Source: Chitinivibrionales bacterium
GTDB lineage: Bacteria > Fibrobacterota > Chitinivibrionia > Chitinivibrionales > JANQEN01
Direction of reading: 5' to 3'
DNA length: 41,649 bases
Assembly: GCA_028278335.1 (NCBI GenBank)
Contig: JANQEN010000051.1
Coordinates: 1 to 41,649, forward strand
In this document: positions 26,781-34,514 of the stretch, piece after piece
Layout: each line of letters opens with the position of its first letter
How positions within the stretch are numbered: the first letter of the stretch is position 1
The notes under the pieces: generated by a model
Database searches by the model: none
What the model was told of the DNA's origin: nothing
The model's input: the letters and a program-made list of their open reading frames with translations, nothing else
Translations under genes and position numbers: made by a program

Positions 26781-27266
26781 CTAGGCTATACTCAATTGCT
26801 CTCCAACCATGATCGAACGCATGGTTTGCTCGAAACGTTGGACCTTTTCATCCCCTTCTTTTGGAGACCAAGGAGCAAAGTTCTCCTCTTGCAAAGGAAT
26901 ATAGGGGCCAGGTTTCAATTCAAACAGAACTGCCGGTCCTGCAGTGATTACAATGGTATGCCAAACTAAAGGTTTTACTTCTACGATTCTATTGTTATGA
27001 TCCCCAAGCTCTTCGCGGTGGGTAACCACTCCCTCTTCATCGAATTGTAGCATTGATGCATGACCACTAACGACTAAAAACATCTCCCATTGATACTCTT
27101 TAATATGTTTATGGGGACGTATATAGGTACCCTCCTGAGCAGTAATGATCATTCGCTGAACCGGATCATCAAGATCTTCATGAATGGTGTGATGCGATCG
27201 TTTTCGTTCCACTCTTTTTGCTTTTTCAATAAGTATTTCAATTGTTTCAGCAGATACTGTTTTCAT
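26781..27266 (-). CDS. WbuC-like cupin-fold metalloprotein
   Basis: This 161-residue soluble protein matches the WbuC-type cupin family. It has RPHKHIKEYQWEMFLVVSGHASMLQFDEEG, giving two histidines and a glutamate in the cupin-1 position, and KPLVWHTIVITAGPAVLFELKPGPY with the cupin-2 histidine. WbuC-like cupins often sit in polysaccharide clusters and their reaction is not established. It starts 5 bp after the stop of the membrane protein gene on the same strand, so the two are cotranscribed. Function beyond metal-dependent cupin chemistry cannot be assigned. Confidence 0.8.
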   Translation of the reverse strand: MKTVSAETIEILIEKAKRVERKRSHHTIHEDLDDPVQRMIITAQEGTYIRPHKHIKEYQWEMFLVVSGHASMLQFDEEGVVTHREELGDHNNRIVEVKPLVWHTIVITAGPAVLFELKPGPYIPLQEENFAPWSPKEGDEKVQRFEQTMRSIMVGEQLSIA

Positions 27267-27271
27267 GATTA

Positions 27272-27748
27272 TTATCCTTTAATCGTCCTTAATGCAATAA
27301 GTGTGTGGGCTATATGAAAAAGAGTAAATAGCATTACCCACACCACAAAATGCCAACGCCGATATGTAAAGCTGAAGCAATAAGATTCTGCCATCAGTGC
27401 TATGCCAATAAGCCACAATACTGGTGTATAAGCTGGTGCACAGAATCCAATACTACTATTACTCCAAGCAGAATAGGGAGCATATATCAGCGGAAGCCAA
27501 GAGAGAAAATAGATTATGATTCCCAAAAGGTAAACCATAATTCCCTGTTTTCCCATTGCTGTTGTTAGATTAAATCGTATACAAAGCGTTAAAGCAAAGA
27601 GTATTATTCGAGATGTGTTTTCACCCCATAGGATTAAACGAGGTACAACCGCATCAAAGGTTTCTGTATTAAATGGCTCTGGAAGCTTTGAATAGAACAA
27701 TCCATTCCATACAAGTATTGGTATTACAAGGATAAATGCATTGGCCAT
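27272..27748 (-). CDS. Small integral membrane protein, unknown function
   Basis: This 158-residue protein has about four to five hydrophobic segments: residues 1-19, ~43-58, ~69-90, ~105-120 and ~132-152. Conserved-looking features are WGENTSRIILF and YRRWHFVVWVMLFTLFHIAHT near the C-terminus. I do not recognise the family. No ribosome binding site is obvious before the ATG at 27748. It is the first gene of a two-gene unit with the cupin protein, and a 143-nt repeat copy stands just upstream. Confidence 0.7.
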   Translation of the reverse strand: MANAFILVIPILVWNGLFYSKLPEPFNTETFDAVVPRLILWGENTSRIILFALTLCIRFNLTTAMGKQGIMVYLLGIIIYFLSWLPLIYAPYSAWSNSSIGFCAPAYTPVLWLIGIALMAESYCFSFTYRRWHFVVWVMLFTLFHIAHTLIALRTIKG

Positions 27749-27784
27749 AATTTTACTAAGAATTTTATTTCACTAATATCTTTC

Positions 27785-27927
27785 AGGGGGAAAATCCCCC
27801 TACAGCAAGCTTCCCTCGCGCTTTTTAACTGCTTGCATCCATGAAATCTGTTTCACCTGTTCGGTGAACCAGCTTTCAAGGGCAAGCAGGTAACATAAGC
27901 ACTCAGGTGATCTTGCTGGTTCCCCCT
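27785..27927 (-). repeat. 143-nt structured repeat, copy B
   Basis: This is the second copy of the element at 14513-14655, in opposite orientation. On the minus strand it starts AGGGGGAACCA and ends in a hairpin of G5 and C5 arms. Its pairings are CAGCAAG/CTTGCTG (27912-27918 with 27803-27809), perfect CTGCTTGC/GCAAGCAG (27882-27889 with 27829-27836) and TTCACC/GGTGAA (27863-27868 with 27852-27857). It fills most of the gap between a membrane protein gene and a lipoprotein gene. Confidence 0.75.
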
Positions 27928-27946
27928 CAATTTATTAGGAAATTTT

Positions 27947-29113
27947 CTATTTTAATTGCCTTACTGTCACCCGGCCACCCTTTTTAGGAAGTCCATCGGA
28001 GTTAGCAGTGTAGGATACTGTTAAGACACAGGATTTCTTTTTATTGCACTTGGTACAGTGAATAACACAGAGTACCTTGCTGGTTTCTTTATTATACGTG
28101 AGGGCATATTTCACTGTACAATCCTTATTAATGCTCACACCCTTTTTAGTTTTTAACTCAACCTTACCCTCTCCACTGAGGTTTAAACGGTTTTCCTCTT
28201 TAATCTTTTTAACTTGGTCAAGCACTTTTTCCAACACCTTTTTTGCGCCTTTACTCACGCCCTTCATAGCACCTTTTATAGTGCCCTCAATGACACTAAG
28301 CCCAACATCTAAGACCATCTTTTTTGCCAACTCCGAGCCAACATACTGCTCTGCAGCTAAACGACAGGTTGGACGACAAAAACAGCGTTTTGATCGTTCA
28401 AGGATTGTGGCCATGTCACCACCATTGACGCTGCTTAAGGCCCAATTGAGGCCTGCCACAAGCTGTTCATCGTCGGGATGACTCTTTCCACCCTTTTCAT
28501 CGGTCTCTGCAGTAAATTGCACTCCCCCAAATTGACATTGGGTTGACCCTTTGGTTGCCCATACTCCTGTTGACAGGTCTAAGGTTCCCTCTTCGTGAAA
28601 TACAAAACCAGTATCAGCTCCCTTTACACCGGGAATTTTGGGAAATCCCTTTTCAAAGGGAAGATCTAACATCAGCTTACCGGTTGAACGACTAAAGGTA
28701 CCCTTTGCTTGGGCTACATCAAAATTATCCATTGAAAGGGAAAAAGCTGGAATCTTTGTCGTATCACCTTCGATGATCAAATTGATTGCCGTGACCTTTT
28801 GGTTCATATCATTGATTGTTGCTTGCATAAAATCAACATCCGGTTCCCCATCTAATTGTACATCAAAATAACCCTCTGCTTTAAACTGCATTTGAAACTC
28901 TTTCGGTCCACCGGTTGTACCAATAGTAAAGAGAGCCTTATCAATTGCCAATCGACGGGAAAAGGAGTTTAACTCCGGAAGTGTGGTTACCTCAACGGAG
29001 TACTCCTCTACTTCATTACCAACATCAGAAGGTTTTGAACAGCCATAATAGAGTAAACTTCCAACAATACCAATAGTAACGATGGACATGAACCTGCGCC
29101 AAGAGTGTGTCAT
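27947..29113 (-). CDS. Lipoprotein with Cys-cluster C-terminus, unknown function
   Basis: This 388-residue protein carries a lipoprotein signal (GSLLYYGC, Cys25) and is otherwise unrecognised. Residues ~50-200 read as beta strands with repeated phrases such as FQMQFKAEGYFDVQLDGEPDVDF, suggesting an eight-stranded or lipocalin-like domain. A middle cysteine pair lies in CFCRPTCRLAAEQYVGSELAKK, an alanine/lysine-rich helix follows (GTIKGAMKGVSKGAKKVLEKV), and the end has CVIHCTKCNKKKSC, a possible metal site. ATG at 29113 is chosen for its AGGAG and the immediate signal peptide. It is the last of a run of minus-strand genes (31513-27947), although the 77-bp gap before it allows its own promoter. 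Confidence 0.7.
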   Translation of the reverse strand: MTHSWRRFMSIVTIGIVGSLLYYGCSKPSDVGNEVEEYSVEVTTLPELNSFSRRLAIDKALFTIGTTGGPKEFQMQFKAEGYFDVQLDGEPDVDFMQATINDMNQKVTAINLIIEGDTTKIPAFSLSMDNFDVAQAKGTFSRSTGKLMLDLPFEKGFPKIPGVKGADTGFVFHEEGTLDLSTGVWATKGSTQCQFGGVQFTAETDEKGGKSHPDDEQLVAGLNWALSSVNGGDMATILERSKRCFCRPTCRLAAEQYVGSELAKKMVLDVGLSVIEGTIKGAMKGVSKGAKKVLEKVLDQVKKIKEENRLNLSGEGKVELKTKKGVSINKDCTVKYALTYNKETSKVLCVIHCTKCNKKKSCVLTVSYTANSDGLPKKGGRVTVRQLK

Positions 29114-29190
29114 GGAGATTCTCCTTTTATTGATGGGATTGAGATAAAATGTATTTAGATATTTTGTCTTTGACAACTATAAAAAGGTAG

Positions 29191-29553
29191 TTACTTTTTC
29201 TTATTTTTTGGAGCACAAAACAACTCATAGCTCTCTTTTGTCCATTTTTTTAACAAACTCAATGGTACCTCTTTAGATCCAGGAGCAGTTATGGTCGTCC
29301 ACCCTCCCTTACCAACCTTCAATGACTTTGGGTTCTCCTTTGCCAGTTTCCCAGCCTCTTCTAAGGATGTATCTAGTTTTACCATGACATTCCCTGGGCG
29401 AACAAATATAAAGGATTTGCTCTTTATTTTAAAGGTAGCACTCTCTATGGCTGTTCCTTTACAGGAAAGAGTCTCCTCTGTATTAGGACAGGATAGGGCA
29501 ACTTTTCTGAGGTTTTCTATAAGTTTGTCGGAATTTGGTGGTGTTTTTTTCAT
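29191..29553 (-). CDS. MmcQ/YjbR family protein
   Basis: This 120-residue protein fits the MmcQ/YjbR fold: LIENLRKVALSCPNTEET at the start, SATFKIKSKSFIFVRPGNVMVKLDTSLEEAG in the middle, and GGWTTITAPGSKEVPLSLLKKWTKESYELF at the end. The family has a double-wing, DNA-binding-like CyaY fold; its cellular role is poorly defined. It is soluble. It lies 15 bp downstream of the lipoprotein gene at 29569-30162, so it is probably cotranscribed with it. Confidence 0.8.
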   Translation of the reverse strand: MKKTPPNSDKLIENLRKVALSCPNTEETLSCKGTAIESATFKIKSKSFIFVRPGNVMVKLDTSLEEAGKLAKENPKSLKVGKGGWTTITAPGSKEVPLSLLKKWTKESYELFCAPKNKKK

Positions 29554-29568
29554 GTATACATTACTTAA

Positions 29569-30162
29569 CTAATTAATATCATAGCTTACTAATTTTCTAC
29601 TACTCCAAGCTCCTCTATATTCAACTAATCCCACACCCTCACGAAATTGCATGCTATATTCCACGTCAGCCAGTCCTGGAATGTCATAATAAACCTGCAT
29701 GAGTCGTTTGGTTTTCAATGTAACATTCATATACCCAACATCATAGGGCTTTTCCATTCCGGTATAATTATAAATATAGGAGTCACCCGCTTCTACATTA
29801 CAATCCAAAAAAAGAGTCTCATAATATTCAGGATTTTGAGTTTCCTTTGGCCACAATGAGTAGACCTTGCCATCCTCTTCACGATAATAGGAGGTGTCAT
29901 ACCCTATAACATAAGTAGAATCTATGTATGAATAGACGCTATCCCTATGTTCTACAAGAAAATAATCTTTATTGTTGTGAGCCATTGTACCCTGTATTGT
30001 TTTGGTGTATACACCAGGGTGCTTGACATCATACAGGTCAGTATGCACCCACTTATTCCCTACTGCCAAGGGAAAGAAATATTGTGTATCAGAACCAAAA
30101 TTGAAGAGGTTGCAACTGGATACAAATAGAGAAATAATAAAAACGAGAGTCAGTTTTTTCAT
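29569..30162 (-). CDS. Small lipoprotein, unknown function
   Basis: This 197-residue protein has a lipoprotein signal (SLFVSSC, Cys17) and a beta-rich mature part that begins YFFPLAVGNKWVHTDLYDVK, a phrase common in uncharacterised lipoproteins of Bacteroidota and Fibrobacterota. No enzymatic motif is visible. ATG at 30162 is preferred over an upstream start at 30231 because GGAGATAG stands next to it and the signal peptide begins there. It is followed 15 bp later by the MmcQ-like gene. Confidence 0.75.
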   Translation of the reverse strand: MKKLTLVFIISLFVSSCNLFNFGSDTQYFFPLAVGNKWVHTDLYDVKHPGVYTKTIQGTMAHNNKDYFLVEHRDSVYSYIDSTYVIGYDTSYYREEDGKVYSLWPKETQNPEYYETLFLDCNVEAGDSYIYNYTGMEKPYDVGYMNVTLKTKRLMQVYYDIPGLADVEYSMQFREGVGLVEYRGAWSSRKLVSYDIN

Positions 30163-30267
30163 TCTATCTCCTTTTTCTCTAAGATAGATATTGCCATAAA
30201 TGGTGTTCAAACATTTCTTGAGGGAAAACATAATGTGATGTACTAAAATAAATCACCAAATTTATAT

Positions 30268-30675
30268 CTATTCAGAGGAGCTACTCTTAGTCTCAATCTT
30301 TTTTAGATAGATAATCAATAATAAGGACAAACAAAATCCAATGATATAGTGAAAGAAATCTAACCATGTAAAGCATGATCCAAGCAAAGCTTGTCCAACA
30401 AAGGTTCTTCGTATTGTTTCTAAAAAGGGAGGGTGCCATAGTTGAAGTGTCTCTAAGAAAGAGGTTATCAACAAAACCACCAAGCAGGTTTTCCATACTT
30501 TAACTTTAGGAGCCAGAAGAAACCCTAAAAGGGACCAAAATACCACATATATTACGCCTCCCAAAGAGTCATTTACCCAACTCTCAAAAGGTCCAGAATA
30601 GACCTTTGTGTACAGTCCCATGGGGATTTGTAGAGCAAAAATTAATACTGTCCATTTTCGTTTAAGTATCATCAT
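30268..30675 (-). CDS. DUF2809 family membrane protein
   Basis: This 135-residue protein matches DUF2809: YTKVYSGPFESWVNDSLGGVIYVVFWSLLGFLLAP, then LETLQLWHPPFLETIRRTFVGQALLG and a final membrane segment. Four hydrophobic segments are visible. The family is an inner-membrane protein of unknown role, sometimes compared with VanZ. Its start overlaps the end of the upstream 283-residue gene by 14 bp, so translation is probably coupled. Confidence 0.88.
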   Translation of the reverse strand: MMILKRKWTVLIFALQIPMGLYTKVYSGPFESWVNDSLGGVIYVVFWSLLGFLLAPKVKVWKTCLVVLLITSFLETLQLWHPPFLETIRRTFVGQALLGSCFTWLDFFHYIIGFCLSLLLIIYLKKIETKSSSSE

Positions 30676-31513
30676 AAATTTGTTTTTTGCTTCTTTGATT
30701 TAGTCTATTTTGAATTCTTATCAGTCTATCATTTCTAAAATAAAAATCAACATATCGATAATTGTGAATTGCAATATTGAAAGGAGTAACTTCAGTACGT
30801 CTTGGTTTTCCTAATAGAAAATGAATCACAGTGATAGATACATTTTCCAAAAACACTCCATTAAATAGTGCAATTGAGTCTTGTTTATTTAATTCTGTCT
30901 TATTGTCATTAAAAAATTGTTCTAATTCATGTTTCTGAGGTACAAAAATATCATGATTTCTGAACGAAGGTCTTATGAGTGGTGGTGCTGATTTTAACCT
31001 ATAAACTGAATGTGCAAATTTGTTAAAGGTTACAAATTTTCCTAATCTGCCATTTGCTTTATAGGTAATTGAGTTTGATATCAATGTGAGTGGAAATTGA
31101 GTAGATGGATTGTCAACTTTAACAACTCTTTTGTCATTAATAATACACACCTTATAATATCTCCAAGCCCTTACCTTTCTTTTTAAAATGCCTTGCCTCT
31201 TTAAAAGGTGTACACCAGTTCCGATTTTTGTTGAATAGCGCCCATACATTTTGACTTTTAAATAGCCATCGGAATCTAATTGTTTTTGAGAGATACTCCC
31301 TTTGAGCAAACTATCAACTTTCATTTTAGCTTCATAATATTCGCCAAAAAAATAATTATACCTTTTCTTTGGAATAAGTGTAAATTTTCCTACAAATATG
31401 ATATCTGATTCGTCAATTATGTTTTTAAAATAACTAGGAGCATAGGAGGCTTTGGCAACACAAATAATTACCACAATAAGAATAAGATTTGTAAATTGAT
31501 TAATCTTTATCAT
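30662..31513 (-). CDS. Exported protein, unknown function
   Basis: This 283-residue protein has a signal peptide (MIKINQFTNLILIVVIICVAKASYA) and then a domain opening SYFKNIIDESDIIFVGKFTLIP, a phrase seen in secreted proteins whose family I cannot name. The rest is basic (many Lys, Arg, Tyr) with beta and mixed structure. ATG at 31513 is preferred over an upstream start at 31552 because the signal peptide begins there, although the ribosome binding site is weak. It overlaps the DUF2809 gene by 14 bp. Confidence 0.65.
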   Translation of the reverse strand: MIKINQFTNLILIVVIICVAKASYAPSYFKNIIDESDIIFVGKFTLIPKKRYNYFFGEYYEAKMKVDSLLKGSISQKQLDSDGYLKVKMYGRYSTKIGTGVHLLKRQGILKRKVRAWRYYKVCIINDKRVVKVDNPSTQFPLTLISNSITYKANGRLGKFVTFNKFAHSVYRLKSAPPLIRPSFRNHDIFVPQKHELEQFFNDNKTELNKQDSIALFNGVFLENVSITVIHFLLGKPRRTEVTPFNIAIHNYRYVDFYFRNDRLIRIQNRLNQRSKKQIYDDT

Positions 31514-31571
31514 TTTAAATTCCAGATGTTGCCCTTTGCTAGAATATGACACGCATTATGCGCTTATTTAA

Positions 31572-31793
31572 TCAACTCTTAACATTTGCAATATAATATA
31601 CATCTAATTCAAAACCTACTAAATTGGCTAGCTCTACGAGATTTTTTTTAATTACTTCTCCACAACTTGTACTAGCGCTCCCCAGAAAATCTAAAGGGGG
31701 TCCATACAATGAATTACTGTACCACAAAAATCTTTCACCCACCCAATAACTATTCCTAGTAGACCACAGAAAAAAAGATTGGTAGCAATACAT
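31572..31793 (-). pseudogene. Possible 3' gene remnant or small ORF
   Basis: This 73-codon frame ends with a protein-like stretch (GEVIKKNLVELANLVGFELDVYYIAN) but its ATG has no ribosome binding site, and the sequence upstream is the tandem-repeat block. It may be the 3' end of a gene whose front was lost. It lies 58 bp before the 283-residue exported protein gene on the same strand. No family is recognised, and it could also be a chance frame. Confidence 0.3.
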
Positions 31794-31821
31794 TGTCTTG
31801 GATGACTACAAAAAATCTAAA

Positions 31822-32220
31822 CTAGGCCAATACTTTTGCTAGAGCACTACTAAAATTCCCATAAGCACCTAGAACTTTTACCGATGAGTCAATGGACAAA
31901 AAAGTATTGCCTAGGACTTTTACTAGAGTGGTGATAAAATTTCTATAGAGGCTCTAGTAAATTACCAGAGAGGTGATGGACAATTTATTGAAGCCTAGGA
32001 ATTTTACCAGAGTAGTAATGGGCAGTCAAGTAACCTCTAGGAACTTTGCTAGAGGGGCGATGGACAAATGAGTAGTATCTAGTACTTTTGCTAGAGGGTT
32101 AATAAAAAGTCCATTGAAGCTCTAGCAAAGTACCGGAGCGGTGATGGACAATCCATTGACCCCTAGTACTTTTACCGAAGCAGTTTATTTTTTCCATTGG
32201 CGCCTAGGAACTTTTCTCGG
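31822..32220. repeat. Degenerate 42-nt tandem repeats, about ten units
   Basis: Units begin with CTAG at 31822, 31869, 31911, 31953, 31995, 32037, 32079, 32122, 32163 and 32204, giving spacings of 47, then five of 42, then 43, 41 and 41. A loose consensus is CTAGKACTTTTRCYAGAG followed by a GTGATGGACAA-like part. Read on the plus strand from 31976, one frame gives 14-residue repeats similar to MDNPLTPSTFTEAV, but stop codons interrupt several units. There are no unique spacers, so it is not a CRISPR array. Confidence 0.8.
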
Positions 32221-32434
32221 GGTCATTTATAAAATTAATTGCGCCTCATTACTATTTGTCGTGCCTATAATTACAATGTTTAGTCACAATTTACTTTTTA
32301 CTGGAGGTCTTTCTATAAATTGGCAACTGTCTAGCAAAATGCCTAGGATATTTTGGTTTTTCAATGGTATGGTAGTACTTTTTATCAGCAATGTTTTTAA
32401 TGATTCTTCACCGTGATTATTATTAATGCAATAT

Positions 32435-32464
32435 ACAAAAAAGGGGCTGATAATTCAGCCCCTT
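32435..32464 (-). terminator. Intrinsic terminator of the oxidative-stress operon
   Basis: A perfect 10-bp stem AAGGGGCTGA/TCAGCCCCTT (32455-32464 with 32441-32450, TAAT-type loop) is followed on the minus strand by a run of T. It starts 26 bp after the rubredoxin stop codon and closes the nine-gene minus-strand run. Confidence 0.93.
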
Positions 32465-32489
32465 AATTGAGAATTCTGCTAATTATTTT

Positions 32490-32651
32490 TTAGCTCTCCT
32501 CTGAGAAGTCGTCCTTATCAGCACCGCATTCTGGGCAGTCCCAATCCTCAGGTACATCGTCAAAGGCTGTTCCTGGCTCTATACCATTATCAGGATCACC
32601 TACTGCAGGATCGTATACATAACCACAGACATCACAGACATACTTTTTCAT
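32490..32651 (-). CDS. Rubredoxin
   Basis: This 53-residue protein is a classic rubredoxin: [15 protein letters not shown] at the start and [14 protein letters not shown] at the end, giving the four iron ligands C6, C9, C39 and C42 and the usual aromatic core (Y4, Y11, Y13, W37). It is a cytosolic one-electron carrier that passes electrons to rubrerythrin or superoxide reductase, both encoded just upstream. GGAGG lies six bases before the ATG at 32651. It follows rubrerythrin by 31 bp and is the last gene before the terminator. Confidence 0.97.
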   Translation of the reverse strand: MKKYVCDVCGYVYDPAVGDPDNGIEPGTAFDDVPEDWDCPECGADKDDFSEES

Positions 32652-32682
32652 GAAAAACCTCCATTATTAATTGTTTAAGTGT

Positions 32683-33258
32683 TTACCAATTTTGTGCTCG
32701 TATTTCAAAATACTTGGGACCATGTTTGCAAGAGGAACAAAGAGAAGGTGGTTCTACCCCTTCATGAATGAGTCCACACTTACGACATTTCCACTGAACT
32801 GATGTCTCTTTCTTTAATACGGTACCAGCTAAAATATTTTCTCGCAACGCTAAAAAGCGCTCTTCATGCTTAGATTCGACCTCGGCAATAGAGCGATACA
32901 TGGCAGCAACATCAGTAAAACCCTCTTCCTCTGCTTCATTGGCAAAAGATGGATAGAGATCAACAAACTCCTCATGTTCACCAGCTGCGGCCGCTTCCAA
33001 ATTTTCTGCTGTCGAGGCAATTTTTCCCGCTGGATAGGCAGCAGTTATCTCTACCATTCCGCCCTCTAAATGCTTGAACATTGTTTTTGCATGCTGATGT
33101 TCGTTATCTGCAGTTTCTAAAAAGATATCAGCAATCTGTAAAAAACCCTCTTTTTCAGCAGCCTTTGCATAAAAGGTGTAACGATTTCGTGCCTGGGACT
33201 CACCGGCAAAGGATTTTAACAGGTTTTTTTCAGTCTTTGTGCCCTTAATACTGGCCAT
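32683..33258 (-). CDS. Rubrerythrin
   Basis: This 191-residue protein has the two-domain rubrerythrin layout. Residues 1-145 form a diiron four-helix bundle with E20, E53xxH56, E94/E97 and E128xxH131. Residues 155-180 are a rubredoxin-like iron site (C158, C161, C174, C177; WKCRKCG ... CSSC). It reduces hydrogen peroxide to water in the cytosol of anaerobes, using electrons from rubredoxin, whose gene is 31 bp downstream. The superoxide reductase two genes upstream produces the peroxide. The 85-bp gap before it is the largest within the operon, so an internal promoter is possible. Confidence 0.96.
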   Translation of the reverse strand: MASIKGTKTEKNLLKSFAGESQARNRYTFYAKAAEKEGFLQIADIFLETADNEHQHAKTMFKHLEGGMVEITAAYPAGKIASTAENLEAAAAGEHEEFVDLYPSFANEAEEEGFTDVAAMYRSIAEVESKHEERFLALRENILAGTVLKKETSVQWKCRKCGLIHEGVEPPSLCSSCKHGPKYFEIRAQNW

Positions 33259-33343
33259 AAAGATTCTCCTTGTTTATAGTATTAAATAGATTTTCTCAAT
33301 TCGTGGAAGCATTTACATATAGGGGAAATATAATATTGCTCTT

Positions 33344-34090
33344 TTAAATATGCGATATAAATTTTCCAGTTTCTTTAAAATGCTCCAGATGTTCAATGTG
33401 CGTCAGCTCCTCTTCTGCTAACAATGCAAAGGCTCTTTTTATATCAGGTAATAATGCTTTTTTTGCTAAAGAACTATAAAACTGTTCAGTATGTTGCTCA
33501 TGTAAAATGGCCTTATCCAACACTTCCCTGTCATCATATGAAAGCTTTAAGACTGGTACTTCCGGTGGCGTCGCTCTCTTTTCTTGCTCTTCCTCTCCAT
33601 GAGCACCATCAATCAACTGGTTGAGATGATTGATATGCTGCTTCTCCTCTTGAGCAAGATGTTCGAACAGAGAACGTAGATGATCCGAATCAGCATCACG
33701 GGACAGGTTTTGATATTGTTCTATGGTGCTTTGTTCGAAAGCCTTTGCTGCTTCAATAACAACCTTGCCCGAGATTCCCACACCAACACCTTTGGGAGCA
33801 GGGCTTTGTTCCTTTTCCTTAAAGGCGTTGACATAAAGAAGTATTCCAAAAAGAATAAACAACGTGGCGGCCCCAACCTTTAAGTAGAAGGGAGGGATAT
33901 AGCGTTGAATTGTTGAGCCAAAGAGTACTGCAATAAGTGCAGAAAGAACTAAGGCTGATGCGGCACCCATGAATATGGAGAAGGGTGATTTGGTCCCTGC
34001 AGATGCTGCCATTGCAGCAAGCTGTGTTTTATCACCCAACTCAGCTAGAAATATGAGTACAAAGGTACCAAAAAAGAGTTTTAGATCCAT
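33344..34090 (-). CDS. Fusion: GDT1/UPF0016 membrane domain + ferritin-like diiron domain
   Basis: This 248-residue protein joins two domains. Residues 1-90 are one GDT1/UPF0016 half-unit with three membrane helices and the signature AELGDKTQLA (E17-L-G-D-K-T22); related proteins move Mn or Ca and usually carry two such motifs, so this form should dimerise. After a linker (KEKEQSPAPKGVGVG), residues ~108-240 form a rubrerythrin-like four-helix bundle with two Glu...ExxH half-sites: E119/E124 with E149xxH152, and E198/E202 with E228xxH231. The layout recalls the ferritin-VIT1 exporter MbfA, but with a different membrane part and the reverse domain order. I infer Mn or Fe export or sensing coupled to diiron chemistry. 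It is 16 bp after superoxide reductase in the stress operon. Confidence 0.88.
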   Translation of the reverse strand: MDLKLFFGTFVLIFLAELGDKTQLAAMAASAGTKSPFSIFMGAASALVLSALIAVLFGSTIQRYIPPFYLKVGAATLFILFGILLYVNAFKEKEQSPAPKGVGVGISGKVVIEAAKAFEQSTIEQYQNLSRDADSDHLRSLFEHLAQEEKQHINHLNQLIDGAHGEEEQEKRATPPEVPVLKLSYDDREVLDKAILHEQHTEQFYSSLAKKALLPDIKRAFALLAEEELTHIEHLEHFKETGKFISHI

Positions 34091-34106
34091 GGAAAGATAT
34101 CAACTC

Positions 34107-34487
34107 TTATTTAGATTGCCAGAATCCATGCAGGTTGCAGTAGGCTCGGGCCACCACATCTTGCTCTTCAACAAGAAAGGTTGCAGAGGCAACTTCATCA
34201 CCCTCTTTAAAATCCTGGCGAAGCACCTTATCACCGGCTACAACTTCAACAAAGAGGATATAGTGTTCCTTAGTCATTGGATGAGCCACCTCGCCGACAG
34301 TCACGGTGACCTGATTGCCTTCACGGGTTATTACAGGGACATGTTTTTCAACTGCTGCATCAACCGTGTTGGCCTCCAGTTTTGTCATGGGCTGATCACA
34401 ACAATTAATGGTTGGTATACCGTCCCAGAGAGATTCGACAACATTGCCACAACGATCACACTTGTAAACTGCTTTTTTTTCCATCAT
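34107..34487 (-). CDS. dfx: Desulfoferrodoxin (superoxide reductase, 2Fe type)
   Basis: This 126-residue protein has an N-terminal desulforedoxin domain (C10, C13, C29, C30; YKCDRCG ... NCC) and a C-terminal superoxide reductase domain with the iron ligands H49, H69, H75, C117 and H120 (EKHVPV, AHPMTKEHYI, AYCNLHGFW). The conserved E47-K48 pair next to the active site is present. It reduces superoxide to peroxide without making oxygen, with rubredoxin as electron donor. The neighbours downstream supply rubrerythrin and rubredoxin, a complete pathway. It is soluble. ATG at 34487; a second ATG follows directly. Confidence 0.97.
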   Translation of the reverse strand: MMEKKAVYKCDRCGNVVESLWDGIPTINCCDQPMTKLEANTVDAAVEKHVPVITREGNQVTVTVGEVAHPMTKEHYILFVEVVAGDKVLRQDFKEGDEVASATFLVEEQDVVARAYCNLHGFWQSK

Positions 34488-34514
34488 AGTTACTCCTTTG
34501 TTAATATGATAGGG

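Noticed and set aside
31822..32220. CRISPR array
   Set aside because: The units are contiguous and all diverged, with no constant repeat separated by unique spacers and no cas genes.
32141..32416. Plus-strand open frame of 91 codons
   Set aside because: Its front lies in the tandem repeats, it has no ribosome binding site, and the rest does not resemble a conserved protein.
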